Assembly (NCBI GenBank): GCA_022925895.1
Contig: JAKSYS010000199.1
Location: 26,335 to 90,334 of the forward strand
From: Fragilaria crotonensis
Lineage: Eukaryota; Bacillariophyta; Fragilariophyceae; Fragilariales; Fragilariaceae
DNA: 64,000 nt
Reading direction: 5' to 3'
The translations under genes and the position numbers were made by a program. The first letter of the stretch is position 1. Each line of letters begins with the position of its first letter. Positions 53,003-62,265 of the stretch are shown piece by piece. Below the pieces are notes generated by a model. That model worked only from the letters and a program-made list of their open reading frames with translations, was not told the DNA's origin and made no database searches.

Positions 53003-56000
53003 GCTGCGGAACGTCAGAGGGAAAAATCATAGTAGTGGGGTAGTTCGGTTAGAAATTCCGTTACATTCTGGAGATGATCCGAAAGCTTGTACTCAATGGC
53101 AACAAATCGAAGTTCCCACGGAGATTGTTCGTCTTCTTCAAGAACGGAACAGACTTCATTTCGGACAAGCGCACGGGACTCCATTCACAGTCTCCCCATT
53201 GGCCGATTTGCTGGGGTATACTGGTTTCGGGGAGGCCCAGCAACAACTTTTAAGGGGCACGTTCGACACTACAGGTTACGAAGAGAACGTTCAATTGCTT
53301 CTCAATCACCTTCGGTATGCTCACAAGGCGGTTGAAGAAAACATCCGACCAACTATCGATGACGGCGATTTCTGCGCCAAACTGCGTTTATGGTCTGAAT
53401 CTACTACAACATCTCCTTCAGGCATGCATCTTGGACATTATAAAACGCTTATCGCACGGCATTCCTATTCGTCGGATGTATCAGATGAAGAGTTGGAACC
53501 AGAGTTTATAGAGAGACGTGACGAACTGAATTTTCGACAACAGGCAATACGCCAATTGCGGCTAGATCTCCTGAATTATGCGTTGGAGAGAGGTTATTCA
53601 TTTCAGCGATGGCAAAAAGTGATCAACACCATCCTTTTCAAGGATTCAGATAACGTGCGCTTGCATCGCACCAGGGTTATCCATATCTATGAGGCGGATT
53701 TCAATTTGTTCCTCGGAATTAAGTGGAGAGCAGCTATGCACCAGGCGGAAGATTTACGAATTCTGAATGAAGGACAATTTGGGTCTCGACCGTATCGAAA
53801 TGCAACGGAGCCCGTGTTTATAGAAGAGCTACAACTTGAAATCTCAAGGGCTACTCGCAAACCTTTGGTCCTCACGAATTACGATGCAACTGCATGTTAC
53901 GATCGGATCATTCCTAATCTAGGGATGACGGTTAGTCAAAAATATGGAGTTCCTGCACCAGTCACTGTGAGTAACGCTTCGACCTTGGAAAAGACAGAAT
54001 TTCATGTGAGGACCGATCTTGGAATATCCCCGACCAGCTATCATCACGAAGAGTCTTTTCCAATCTACGGTACAGGCCAGGGAAGTGCTAATTCCCCCGC
54101 AATCTGGTGTTTTCTTTCCAGTACGTTGTTCGATTGCTACGATACTCAAGCATCGGAAGCGATGTATTGGGATACATGTGGCAGTGTAACCGCGCGATTG
54201 GGTATGATTGGTTTCGTAGACGATTGTAACGGACAAACTAATGCATTTCGAAGTGACGGATCTAGCGAGACCGTTAAACAAGTGGTCTCGCAAGCTCAAG
54301 ATAACGCTCAATGTTGGACCGATTTATTGCACGCAAGTGGTGGCGCTCTCGAATTATCCAAGTGTTCGAGTCATATTCTCCAATGGCAATTTTCCATAAC
54401 TGGTGCTCCTGTCTTAGTACCATCTCATGTCTCAAACGACGTCTGTATCGAAGTTCGAGATCATTTATCGAACTCGGCGCAACATTTACAGTTGCTCTCA
54501 GCATACACAGCGCACAAGACACTGGGACATTATAAGGATCCGGCTGGAACCCAGCGAGAACAATATCGACAATTGAAAAAGAAAAGCGATTCCATCACAG
54601 CTTTCCTATGGGTTACACCGCTCAATCGATCAGAGGCATGGACGTATTATTTTGCATACTACCTCCCAGCCGTGTGTTACCCTCTCGCAAGTTCTTCCCT
54701 CACGCCTCAATGTCTTGATCGAGTGCAAAGGAAGGCCATGTCCATCATCGTTCCCAGATGCGGATTTAATCGTCATACCAAGCGAGCCATTCTTTATGGC
54801 CCTTTAGCTCTGGGAGGAGCGAGCTTTCGGTCATTGGTGGTCCAACAAGGCATCTCCCAGGCGATGATGTTTATTCGCCAGTGGAGGAATAATTCCATCG
54901 CAGGAAAGTTACTTCGGATCGCTGTTTCGTGGTTTCAGGCGCAAGTCGGCGTATCATTCCCTATCCTGGAGCACGTTCAAGAACCCCTACCGCATTTAGA
55001 ATCGAAATGGATTCGGTCCCTCCGGGATTTTCTGGCGTCCATTAACGCTAAACTCCGCCTAGATACTCCGTATTTGCCGGAGCTCCAGCGTCTACACGAC
55101 GTTTGCATCATGGATGTTATTCAATCTTCAGGGAAGTTTACTCCTACCGAGATCTGCAAGTTGAATTATTGCCGACTGTATTTGAATGTTGTTACAATAT
55201 CGGACATAACCTGTGTGAGTGGCAAGCGGTTGGATTCTAACAAGCTATCGGGAAACCACTCTCGGCTCAGTAGTTATACTCATGGCACCTCAATTTATCA
55301 AGAACGACCGTCGGAGTCCACGTGGGCACTTTGGAAGAAAGCTAACAGGCTATGGAGTACAAGCACTGACGACCTTATCCAACCCTTGGGTGATTGGGTT
55401 CTACCACTTCATAAACTCCGGCAGCGGCACCCCGCATATTGGTGGTCAGGTCGATTGTGGGTCTTGATACAAGATCAGTATATCAAATGCAATTTGGTTT
55501 CGGACCGAACCTTCCAAGAAACTGCAGTTTCGTGCGATTGGGCCGAGCTCCCAACTCTCGCAGTTCCGATGTTCGCAGTGCAATCTACGCCTGGGAGCTG
55601 GACAATTACCCAACAGAGTTATGTTTTAGAAGTGAATGATCCGCCGATGTCAGGAACGTTTACACAATATGTTGCGGCACTCCCGGAATGGGAGTCAGAA
55701 TTACTGCGTCACACTGAGATGTTTGAGGACCCCTTCACAGTAGCAATGGCTCTTGAACACGGCGTTCGTGCAGTAAGTGATGGTTCAGATTGGAACCAAG
55801 AGCAAGGAGCTTTTGGTTGGACGATGAGTACCGATAGAGGCGAACGATGCGCACAAGGCATGGGCCCTGCAAGAAGTTCTGCTCCGAACGCCTATCGTTC
55901 TGAAAGTTATGGATTATTGTCCCTCTTGTGTTTCCTTCGCAGGTTGGCTGAGTTTACAGGTAAACACGATCAATGGTATGGAGTTGTGGCCACGGACAGT

Positions 56001-57323
56001 CAGAGTCTGATCGACACTGTACTTCAGCGGAATATCAAACAAGAGCACTCCGGCGTTGATAGTACTTTTATCGGCGGCGCACAGCGTCAGATCAAGACCC
56101 ATCCGCTCGACCCAACTCTCCCAGATTGGGACGTTATTCGTGGAATTCAGGTTCTTCTTCAACAAATGCCAGAGTTAAAATTGAAGCATGTTAAAGGCCA
56201 CCAAGATCGTGATATCCCATATCGGCATCTATCCTTGTTGGCCCAGTTGAACGTTGATGCTGACGCGCAAGCATCACAATATCAAAGAGATTTGGGTTCG
56301 TACCGGCCAGACGTGCTCCTTACCGAATGGGCAGGGGTTCACTTGGAGTTTCCATCGGGCACAGTCACAGCCCATTATGAAGCAGCGTTACGATATCAGG
56401 CAACTGCGCCCGCGTTACAGGCTCATATGCAGGAGCGACACTCCTGGTCACCACAAACCATGGCAGCGATTAACTGGAAAGCTCATGGCTCAGCGCTCCG
56501 ACGCCATCTGAAGAAACGCACATTTCTGGTAAAACTGGTTCACGGTATTCTTCCGACGAATCTTCACCTCCATCGATCAGATCAACGACGCAATCGTTGC
56601 CCAAGTTGTCAAAGCGTAGCCGAAAGCTGGCAGCATATCCCGTGTTGTCCATCCGACGCTCACACGTCGTGGCGAAATTCGTTCCTCAAGACAATGGAAG
56701 TGACATGCACCAGGCTCGGGACGATGCCACATTTGCAGGTACTCCTGCTTCGAGCAATTCGAGAGTGGTGCTTGCATCCACACAGTGAAACTGTGTTTAC
56801 CGTTCAATTCCGCGGAGGAGATTCTCCAGCACTTCGGCGTGTCATTTTCCAACAAAACGCAATAGGCTGGGAGCACATTTTGTTGGGACGATTTAGTAGC
56901 GAATGGAGTCGTCTTCAAGATGAATATTATGCTCGACGGGCACAGTCCACGGAAACGAAGCGGCAAACAGGTCAGAGATGGCAAATTGCAATCATTAGTT
57001 CCATATGGAAACAATGGTTCCTTATCTGGGCGATTCGGAATAAAGCCCTACACGGAGCGGACTCACGACTGCAGGCACAAGCAGAGCGAAGAGAAATTGA
57101 GCGACAGCTGTCCGACGTGTACGATCTTCGACCTCAAATGGAGCCTAGCGTTCGACAATTGTTGCACCGAGATCTCACCGAGCATTTATCTAAAACAGTG
57201 GCATACAACAAAAACTGGTTATCGGTTTATGGTCCGATAGTTAAACAGAGTATCAAACGTGCGAAGGCAAAGGCCATACAAGGAGTTAAAGCGATCACAC
57301 ATTATTTCGAGAAGCTCAAGTAA
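52992..57323 (+). CDS. Non-LTR element reverse transcriptase-RNase H
   Basis: 1443 codons, intact. The first codon is GTG and the frame is open further upstream (TIASIAKAEDIKAV), so it most likely continues from the endonuclease by a frameshift near 52,940-52,980. RT motifs: LVLTNYDATACYDRI (Asp), YGTGQGSANSPAIW, and the active box GFVDDCNGQTN. RNase H motifs: AVSDGSDWNQEQGAFGW (Asp), AYRSESYGLL (Glu), GVVATDSQSL (Asp) and LAQLNVDADAQA (Asp), with KLKHVKGHQD preceding the last. A basic, helical region (from about residue 1220) ends the protein. A Cys/His cluster (CPSCQSVAESWQHIPCC) lies just after RNase H. Confidence 0.88.
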   Translation: MTNKLRNVRGKNHSSGVVRLEIPLHSGDDPKACTQWQQIEVPTEIVRLLQERNRLHFGQAHGTPFTVSPLADLLGYTGFGEAQQQLLRGTFDTTGYEENVQLLLNHLRYAHKAVEENIRPTIDDGDFCAKLRLWSESTTTSPSGMHLGHYKTLIARHSYSSDVSDEELEPEFIERRDELNFRQQAIRQLRLDLLNYALERGYSFQRWQKVINTILFKDSDNVRLHRTRVIHIYEADFNLFLGIKWRAAMHQAEDLRILNEGQFGSRPYRNATEPVFIEELQLEISRATRKPLVLTNYDATACYDRIIPNLGMTVSQKYGVPAPVTVSNASTLEKTEFHVRTDLGISPTSYHHEESFPIYGTGQGSANSPAIWCFLSSTLFDCYDTQASEAMYWDTCGSVTARLGMIGFVDDCNGQTNAFRSDGSSETVKQVVSQAQDNAQCWTDLLHASGGALELSKCSSHILQWQFSITGAPVLVPSHVSNDVCIEVRDHLSNSAQHLQLLSAYTAHKTLGHYKDPAGTQREQYRQLKKKSDSITAFLWVTPLNRSEAWTYYFAYYLPAVCYPLASSSLTPQCLDRVQRKAMSIIVPRCGFNRHTKRAILYGPLALGGASFRSLVVQQGISQAMMFIRQWRNNSIAGKLLRIAVSWFQAQVGVSFPILEHVQEPLPHLESKWIRSLRDFLASINAKLRLDTPYLPELQRLHDVCIMDVIQSSGKFTPTEICKLNYCRLYLNVVTISDITCVSGKRLDSNKLSGNHSRLSSYTHGTSIYQERPSESTWALWKKANRLWSTSTDDLIQPLGDWVLPLHKLRQRHPAYWWSGRLWVLIQDQYIKCNLVSDRTFQETAVSCDWAELPTLAVPMFAVQSTPGSWTITQQSYVLEVNDPPMSGTFTQYVAALPEWESELLRHTEMFEDPFTVAMALEHGVRAVSDGSDWNQEQGAFGWTMSTDRGERCAQGMGPARSSAPNAYRSESYGLLSLLCFLRRLAEFTGKHDQWYGVVATDSQSLIDTVLQRNIKQEHSGVDSTFIGGAQRQIKTHPLDPTLPDWDVIRGIQVLLQQMPELKLKHVKGHQDRDIPYRHLSLLAQLNVDADAQASQYQRDLGSYRPDVLLTEWAGVHLEFPSGTVTAHYEAALRYQATAPALQAHMQERHSWSPQTMAAINWKAHGSALRRHLKKRTFLVKLVHGILPTNLHLHRSDQRRNRCPSCQSVAESWQHIPCCPSDAHTSWRNSFLKTMEVTCTRLGTMPHLQVLLLRAIREWCLHPHSETVFTVQFRGGDSPALRRVIFQQNAIGWEHILLGRFSSEWSRLQDEYYARRAQSTETKRQTGQRWQIAIISSIWKQWFLIWAIRNKALHGADSRLQAQAERREIERQLSDVYDLRPQMEPSVRQLLHRDLTEHLSKTVAYNKNWLSVYGPIVKQSIKRAKAKAIQGVKAITHYFEKLK

Positions 57324-57447
57324 GTAATTTGGAGGGACGTATACTATGCTGGCCGCTACTGGTACACGGTAGTGTCTAGCCGTGTGGGTCGAGTGTTTTT
57401 AATCTGAACACAGCGGCAGCACGTTAAATTAGATTTGGGGTTTTTTT

Positions 57448-57462
57448 TGGTGGTGCGCGTAC
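57448..57462 (+). repeat. Target-site duplication, right copy (15 bp)
   Basis: tggtggtgcgcgtac, preceded by the T-run that ends the non-LTR element. Confidence 0.93.
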
Positions 57463-59224
57463 TGGCGGTGCCCACCGTTCCACTCGGGCCCGTGACACTA
57501 GCGCTCATGGTAAGCGCCGCAGGCAGAGGGAGCCACGATGCGGACATGTGGAAGCAGCCGCGCTGAAGGTCGCGGTGTAGATCCCGAAAATCCGGGAGCT
57601 CGGGCGCGTCCTCTCCGACCGGCCCCCCTCCTACCTGTAAGGCCTGGAGGTATTCATACACATTGATCTGCACGTGCCGAAGCACGTGTGCTGGATACAC
57701 CTCGCTCCACGGGGTGCCCGCAAGTGCTTGATACTGTCCCAAGTAGTGTGGAAGGCGCTCATGAAATTTGTTCGCCAACAGCCACATGCATTTCACGAAT
57801 GGGTTGGCGGTCCCCGGGCCTTGGAAGAGGGTGTGTACCAAAATGGCGAAGCGACGCAGGGTGAGGCTGACCTGGTTGAGGTCGCGTGGCAGCTTGACCT
57901 TCTCCTTTTCCCTGATGTCGCGTATGTCGGCCAAGGAGGCATTGGCTGCGCCCTGGTCCAGCTGGTTCGCCACGGTTGCTTCATCGAGCGCGCGATAGTG
58001 GTCGGTCTGACTGGTGTAAACCACCAAAAACGGCTGGCAGCCCGCGGAGAGGTCATCCGGCCCATTGCCGGCGAAGTTCAAACTACTGACCATTTGCTTG
58101 AGGCCAGAAGTCACCGCCGGGCAGTAGAGGTCCGGCGTCAAACCTCGTTCGGTGCACACGTTTGTCATTTCCTGTTGTATTACGGACTGTTGCTCACCTT
58201 TGGCGCCGCGTGCGAGACGACCCCAGAGGGGGGGAAGCTCCTCGATCGTCTCTACCTGGCAGTAGCGTAGGAGGACCGGGTAAGTCTCCCGGTATGCCTC
58301 CATCACACCTTTAGGCTCTCTGTTGCTGCGCCCCCCAACCTCCACGACGTTAGCGGCGAGTTGTTGGACGGCCGTTACCATCTGGTCCAGGCCGTCGGGT
58401 GCTTCTCTGCCACCTTGCTGCCGCTTCGGTAGGTCGGCATACACCTTTGCAGCGACATAGTCGCTGATGGCTGCAGGCAGAAGTAGTAGCGGGAAGATCT
58501 GGGCTACGGCTGGTGCTCCTGCTAGGTCACCTCCTCCGCCGCGCGCGGTGCACGCTACTCTTAGCCATGCAAGTACGTCCGCGCACGCATCGAGTAGGCC
58601 ATCGGCGGTGAACATTCCGTGAAGTTCCTGGTAAGCGACGGCCGGGGACACCCCATCGCGGTGAATCAAAGCGGCCGCATACTTGGTCGGGAGAACCTGT
58701 GTGATCCGCGGACGGACCACTTCGGTTCCGAGTGCCTCGGCTCCATATGGCCCCAGGTACGCCCCAGGCGGGGCAGCCGCGAGGTGGTCGGGCATCGTTG
58801 CGGTCGTGGGTACGCGGACGCCCGCACCAATCAGTGAAAAGTGCGTGTTATCGAGTTCGACCATCGGCATTTGAGCCGCCTGGACATCGCCGAGCATCCC
58901 CATGCTGAGGTCAATTATCCTTCCCCCATCGCCGGGGAGTTCGAAGTAGCGCATCATGCGGTGCAGGATACGTACCTCCGCACTCAGGTCAGGCCTGCGT
59001 AGGAGGCACAGGAAAGTCATAGGACGCCGTTCACTGAGAATGAATGTCTGCTCCTTGAGGTTTGCAGGTGTGGGGCGCTCGCCCCCTCCTGCGGCATCGG
59101 TGAACCTGTAACTCGATACCAGGCGCGCGGGCTCGGGCTCGCCTGCTTGGTAACCCACCGTGGAGTAGAGTTCACGGTAATTGCCGGGCAATCCGGTGTT
59201 GACGTTGGCTGGTTGCTGTGCCAT
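57463..59224 (-). pseudogene. Retroelement gag-like protein, N-terminal part, cut by the insertion
   Basis: From ATG 59224 (MAQQPANVNTG). About 590 codons belong to the element; the codons beyond 57463 come from the inserted non-LTR element. It has helical, Ala/Leu-rich stretches (FPLLLLPAAISDYVAAKVY, NQVSLTLRRFAILVHTLFQ) but no enzyme motif, as expected for a structural gag. It reads up to ASTRTT, where the 15-bp duplicated target lies, and the missing C-terminus is at 47788-48164. Confidence 0.75.
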
Positions 59225-59262
59225 GACGTTGGGTGTGTTGCGTCTTGTGCCAGCAGCGTATT

Positions 59263-59490
59263 ATTATTATCAACTACGCTTCTAGCGTCCGTCTCGCTCG
59301 TGCTCACGGCTCTGACCAGGGCTGTGCTACACTCGTAGACTAATGACTGAGTTGACCGATCAACTCAAGGAATGCTAACTCTGTATTGATGCGTTTCAAG
59401 GCTTTCACGTGGTGCGGGTGCGTTTCGAGAATACGCGAGTGTGCGTTCTGTTTGTCTGGCTGCCGCTCTGTCTGCGCTCCCGTCGTACAG
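59263..59490 (-). repeat. Split direct repeat A1 (228 bp)
   Basis: Left terminal repeat of the element in its own orientation. Ends 84 bp upstream of the CDP-diacylglycerol synthase ATG and probably carries the element promoter. Confidence 0.9.
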
Positions 59491-59574
59491 TATCAGAGTT
59501 CTATCAGGTGTTCCTTCGCGTGTCATCAAGACCAACGACTGCAAACAACTTCTGTACTTCATGATCATGGGATC

Positions 59575-60456
59575 ATGGGCAACCACAGCGCCAACAATAA
59601 CAGCATCTGGTTGGATCTTCCTCGTCGAATTGCTACAATTGCGATTGGATTTCCCATTATTGTTGTCATTCTCTCGCATACGATCACAGCGTACCTATTC
59701 TTTTTAGGTGTACATCTGCTTTGTTGTTTGGAATGGATTCGACTTCAAGACTCGTCGTTATCTGCACGTGGAATCCTGGACTTTGTTGTCTTTGCCTCTC
59801 TTTCGGTACTCATGGCTAACATGCCTTACAGGTGGATTCCACTGGGCCACTGGCTTTCCACATGCGTACTATATCTCTACCAATTCCCCACTCCTTCACC
59901 GCACTTATTGTTCGGTTTAGTATTCCTATCCATCCCCATGTCCGCATGGTATCTGGTTGCTCTCAGTTTTCGCCACACCATTTCACTTCTATTGATTGTA
60001 TGGAACTGTGATACAGGAGCTCTCCTAGTGGGTCGCATCGCCAAATCGCTTGTGCCTGGTGCACAACAACAGCAACCACAATCACCTTCGCCTCAAGGTC
60101 AAACATCCGTCGGGTGGTTGCACAAGATTTCTCCCGCCAAATCCATGGCAGGCATTGTGGGTGGACTGGTATTCGGAACTCTTACGTGTGTCGGAATTCC
60201 GTTGCTGTGGAGATTCGTGGATCGGAACGATGCTCCGAATGGAACTTCCCACCATGAGTGGGACGACCACACGTTGCTGTTGGGAATGGTCCTTTCTGTG
60301 AGCGCCATTTTCGGGGATTTGGTGGAGAGTGCCGTCAAACGAACAACCGGCCGTAAAGACTCGTCGAAGCTGCTACCGGGACATGGCGGAATCTTGGATC
60401 GATTCGACTCAACCTTCCTGTCTGTTGTGGTGTATTACTACTGGTGTCTTTCTTAA
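59575..60456 (+). CDS. CDS1: CDP-diacylglycerol synthase (phosphatidate cytidylyltransferase)
   Basis: 293 residues from ATG 59575. The frame is also open upstream, but the codons before 59491 lie in the terminal repeat of the retroelement. Several hydrophobic helices (IATIAIGFPIIVVIL, YLFFLGVHLLCCLEW, ILDFVVFASLSVL) lead to the CDP-alcohol signature: WNCDTGALLVGR, SPAKSMAGIVGGLVFGT and FGDLVESAVKRTTGRKDSS followed by LLPGHGGILDRFDS. The enzyme makes CDP-diacylglycerol from CTP and phosphatidate, the precursor of phosphatidylinositol and phosphatidylglycerol. The location (ER, plastid or mitochondrion) is not clear because the true N-terminus is uncertain next to the insertion. Confidence 0.88.
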   Translation: MGNHSANNNSIWLDLPRRIATIAIGFPIIVVILSHTITAYLFFLGVHLLCCLEWIRLQDSSLSARGILDFVVFASLSVLMANMPYRWIPLGHWLSTCVLYLYQFPTPSPHLLFGLVFLSIPMSAWYLVALSFRHTISLLLIVWNCDTGALLVGRIAKSLVPGAQQQQPQSPSPQGQTSVGWLHKISPAKSMAGIVGGLVFGTLTCVGIPLLWRFVDRNDAPNGTSHHEWDDHTLLLGMVLSVSAIFGDLVESAVKRTTGRKDSSKLLPGHGGILDRFDSTFLSVVVYYYWCLS

Positions 60457-61047
60457 CATGAGCGTCTTCCAGATCAGTGCTGAAATTGCGACAGGCCAAT
60501 TTATGATAAGCCCATTCTAAAGCCTGGTGGCACTGTAGTAATGGTTGATGCGAGAAGTGGAGGCGACTTGGAGCAGATCGCGGATGGCGGCTTGCGCATA
60601 TTTTTTCACCGTGCTTTAGGACGTTTGCTGTATCCTTCTCAATTACTATTAGAGATGTTTGATCTGCTCTGGCTACCACGTACCTTGGACAGGTCTGGTG
60701 TCTTTTGTAGACGCCTTTAACAATTCTTTGGAACTTTGCTCTATTCTTTTCGTTCACTATTTAAGACTTTTCCTCAATCTGCTACACCCACCTTTGGCAG
60801 GTCTGCAGTGGTGTTTTCGTGCACATGCTCGCCTTTCAACATTTCCTCTCAAGTAAGGTACTGATTACTCGCTACTTGTATTACGTAGACAAGGCACTAC
60901 TGGCACATCTTTTAGATTTTTGTGTTTGATCTTGTCGTACGGTCAGTATGCATAAGATTCTTTTACTGTTGTCGGCGGCAAATTTGTTGATCGTTCAAGA
61001 TCGCAATGATTTGTCGCATAAAATCAAGACGTTCGAAACCTTAACCG
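60457..61047. other. Intergenic spacer
   Basis: No gene supported. The sequence is AT-rich with tact/gtac words near 60,855-60,905. Confidence 0.45.
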
Positions 61048-61695
61048 ATGAAGGTGCTTGCATCTGCTTTACTTCTCCACTTTGGCCACCAACCCTCTAC
61101 TATTACTTGCGCAGCTCGCATGTCATCTTCCATGCTACCAAAAGATGGCTACTGTTTCGTGTCTCAAGGGCATGAATGGCATGGTCCGTACCACGACAAC
61201 GAGTATGGTTTTCCAATTCGTGATGACGATGCTGCCCTTTTTGAACGCCTGGTGCTGGAGATTAATCAAGCAGGGCTGAGTTGGTTGACAATTTTGAAGA
61301 AACGCGACGGTTTTCGTCCGGCCTACGCGAATTTTGACATTAACGCCGTGGCCAAGTTTGATGCCGACGACGAGGAGCGTCTCCGTGCTGATCCCAACGT
61401 CATTCGAAACAAGTTAAAGATCAAAGCAGCAATTCACAACGCAAAAGTTATCCAAGCATTACAAAAATCTCACGGTTCCTTTCAAGGCTGGTTGGATCAT
61501 CATCATCCCCTCTCCAAATCGGAGTGGGTTGCGTTGTTCAAAACGAATTTCAAGTTCACAGGGGGAGAAGTCACCACAGAATTCTTGCGTTCTCTGGGCT
61601 ATCTTCCCGGTGCTCATCATCCAAACTGCAGCACATTCAAGAAGATAACGAACGCCCCATGGATGTCAGTGTCCAAGGATTTCAAGTGGGAGTAG
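61048..61695 (+). CDS. tag: DNA-3-methyladenine glycosylase I (Tag family)
   Basis: 215 residues from ATG 61048; ATG 61120 (MSSSMLPKDGYC) gives the typical bacterial length of about 190. The extra 24 residues (MKVLASALLLHFGHQPS) could be an organelle-targeting extension. Family signature: GYCFVSQGHEWHGPYHDNEYG, then LFERLVLEINQAGLSWLTIL, KKRDGFRPAYANFD, VIRNKLKIKAAIHNA and PGAHHPNC. Cys and His at the start and the C-terminal H...C pair form the zinc site known for Tag. It excises 3-methyladenine from alkylated DNA in base-excision repair. The eukaryotic copy may have a bacterial origin, which is inference. Confidence 0.88.
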   Translation: MKVLASALLLHFGHQPSTITCAARMSSSMLPKDGYCFVSQGHEWHGPYHDNEYGFPIRDDDAALFERLVLEINQAGLSWLTILKKRDGFRPAYANFDINAVAKFDADDEERLRADPNVIRNKLKIKAAIHNAKVIQALQKSHGSFQGWLDHHHPLSKSEWVALFKTNFKFTGGEVTTEFLRSLGYLPGAHHPNCSTFKKITNAPWMSVSKDFKWE

Positions 61696-62265
61696 TGCAT
61701 TATAATTGGCCGCTCCCCACCCCTCTCAGTTTTCTTTGGGGAAGTCCTCCGAATAAGCTTTAGTCCTACGTAGAGAACTTTCGTCCCGTGTAACAAGGTC
61801 TAATGTCAAGAGTCAAGAATACGACACTACATGATATGACAATTGACAACTGCACTTCGGGAGGAATCCGAAGTCTGGACAACTATAGTGCTAGTCTCTC
61901 TAGTAGTAGTACACAATACTCACCTACTCATAGTACCAGGTACTGTAGTGCCGAAGTACTCGTCGCGTTTTCTCAGTTCCATACTATAGTGACAGATTCT
62001 TCATACTCAGTACGTGTAACGTTTACTGGAGTTCTTCTATTCTGGTTGTGCGGACTCGCACAGCGCTGACTACTGTCAGTATGGGAGTCGGGAAGGACTT
62101 GCGGTACCAGGTACAACAAGGGCGTAGAATTACAAGTATCTTGCCACTTGCCACTTGTCACTTGTCACCAATCACATCTCTGGAATGTTGACTGATGAAG
62201 TTTTCAGTTTTCACCACAAGCCACAAGCTCAACTGCAACTCGAACTGTGAACGACGTCCATCGTG
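61696..62265. other. Intergenic spacer
   Basis: Dense in gtac, tactc and tagt words (61,880-62,130), with gcggtaccaggtac near 62,100 and a cttgccacttgccacttgtc repeat near 62,138-62,165. No gene. Confidence 0.5.

Larger units (their letters stand above)
48180..57447 (+). mobile_element. Non-LTR retrotransposon (LINE-like), 9.27 kb
   Basis: Flanked by a perfect 15-bp target-site duplication and inserted into the gag gene of the surrounding element in the opposite orientation. Order: short 5' leader (about 95 bp), ORF1, a coiled-coil segment, apurinic-type endonuclease, and reverse transcriptase with C-terminal RNase H. The 3' UTR is about 125 bp and ends ggggtttttttt rather than in a poly(A) tail. 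Full length at the 5' end is likely because ORF1 is complete. Clade assignment is not possible by eye. Confidence 0.9.
43903..59490 (-). mobile_element. Tyrosine-recombinase retrotransposon (PAT/Ngaro-like) with split direct repeats, interrupted by a non-LTR element
   Basis: Read on the minus strand, the order is: repeat A1 (59490-59263), gag, RT-RNase H, tyrosine recombinase, repeat B1 (44519-44334), repeat A2 (44334-44107), 18 bp, repeat B2 (44088-43903). A1 and A2 are the same 228-bp sequence; B1 and B2 are the same 186-bp sequence. The arrangement A1-body-B1A2B2 is that of PAT and Ngaro-type elements. Removing the inserted non-LTR element and one target-site copy leaves about 6.3 kb. The body is clearly more GC-rich than the host DNA. 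No target-site duplication flanks it, as expected for integration by a recombinase. Confidence 0.88.

Noticed and set aside
57356-57447. Last 30 codons of the gag open frame (KNPKSNLTCCRC ...)
   Set aside because: These codons come from the 3' UTR of the inserted non-LTR element read in reverse.
59386-59574. N-terminal 63-codon extension of the CDP-diacylglycerol synthase
   Set aside because: Most of it lies in the terminal repeat of the retroelement and is repeated at 44.2-44.3 kb, so it is not native coding sequence. The start was placed at 59575.
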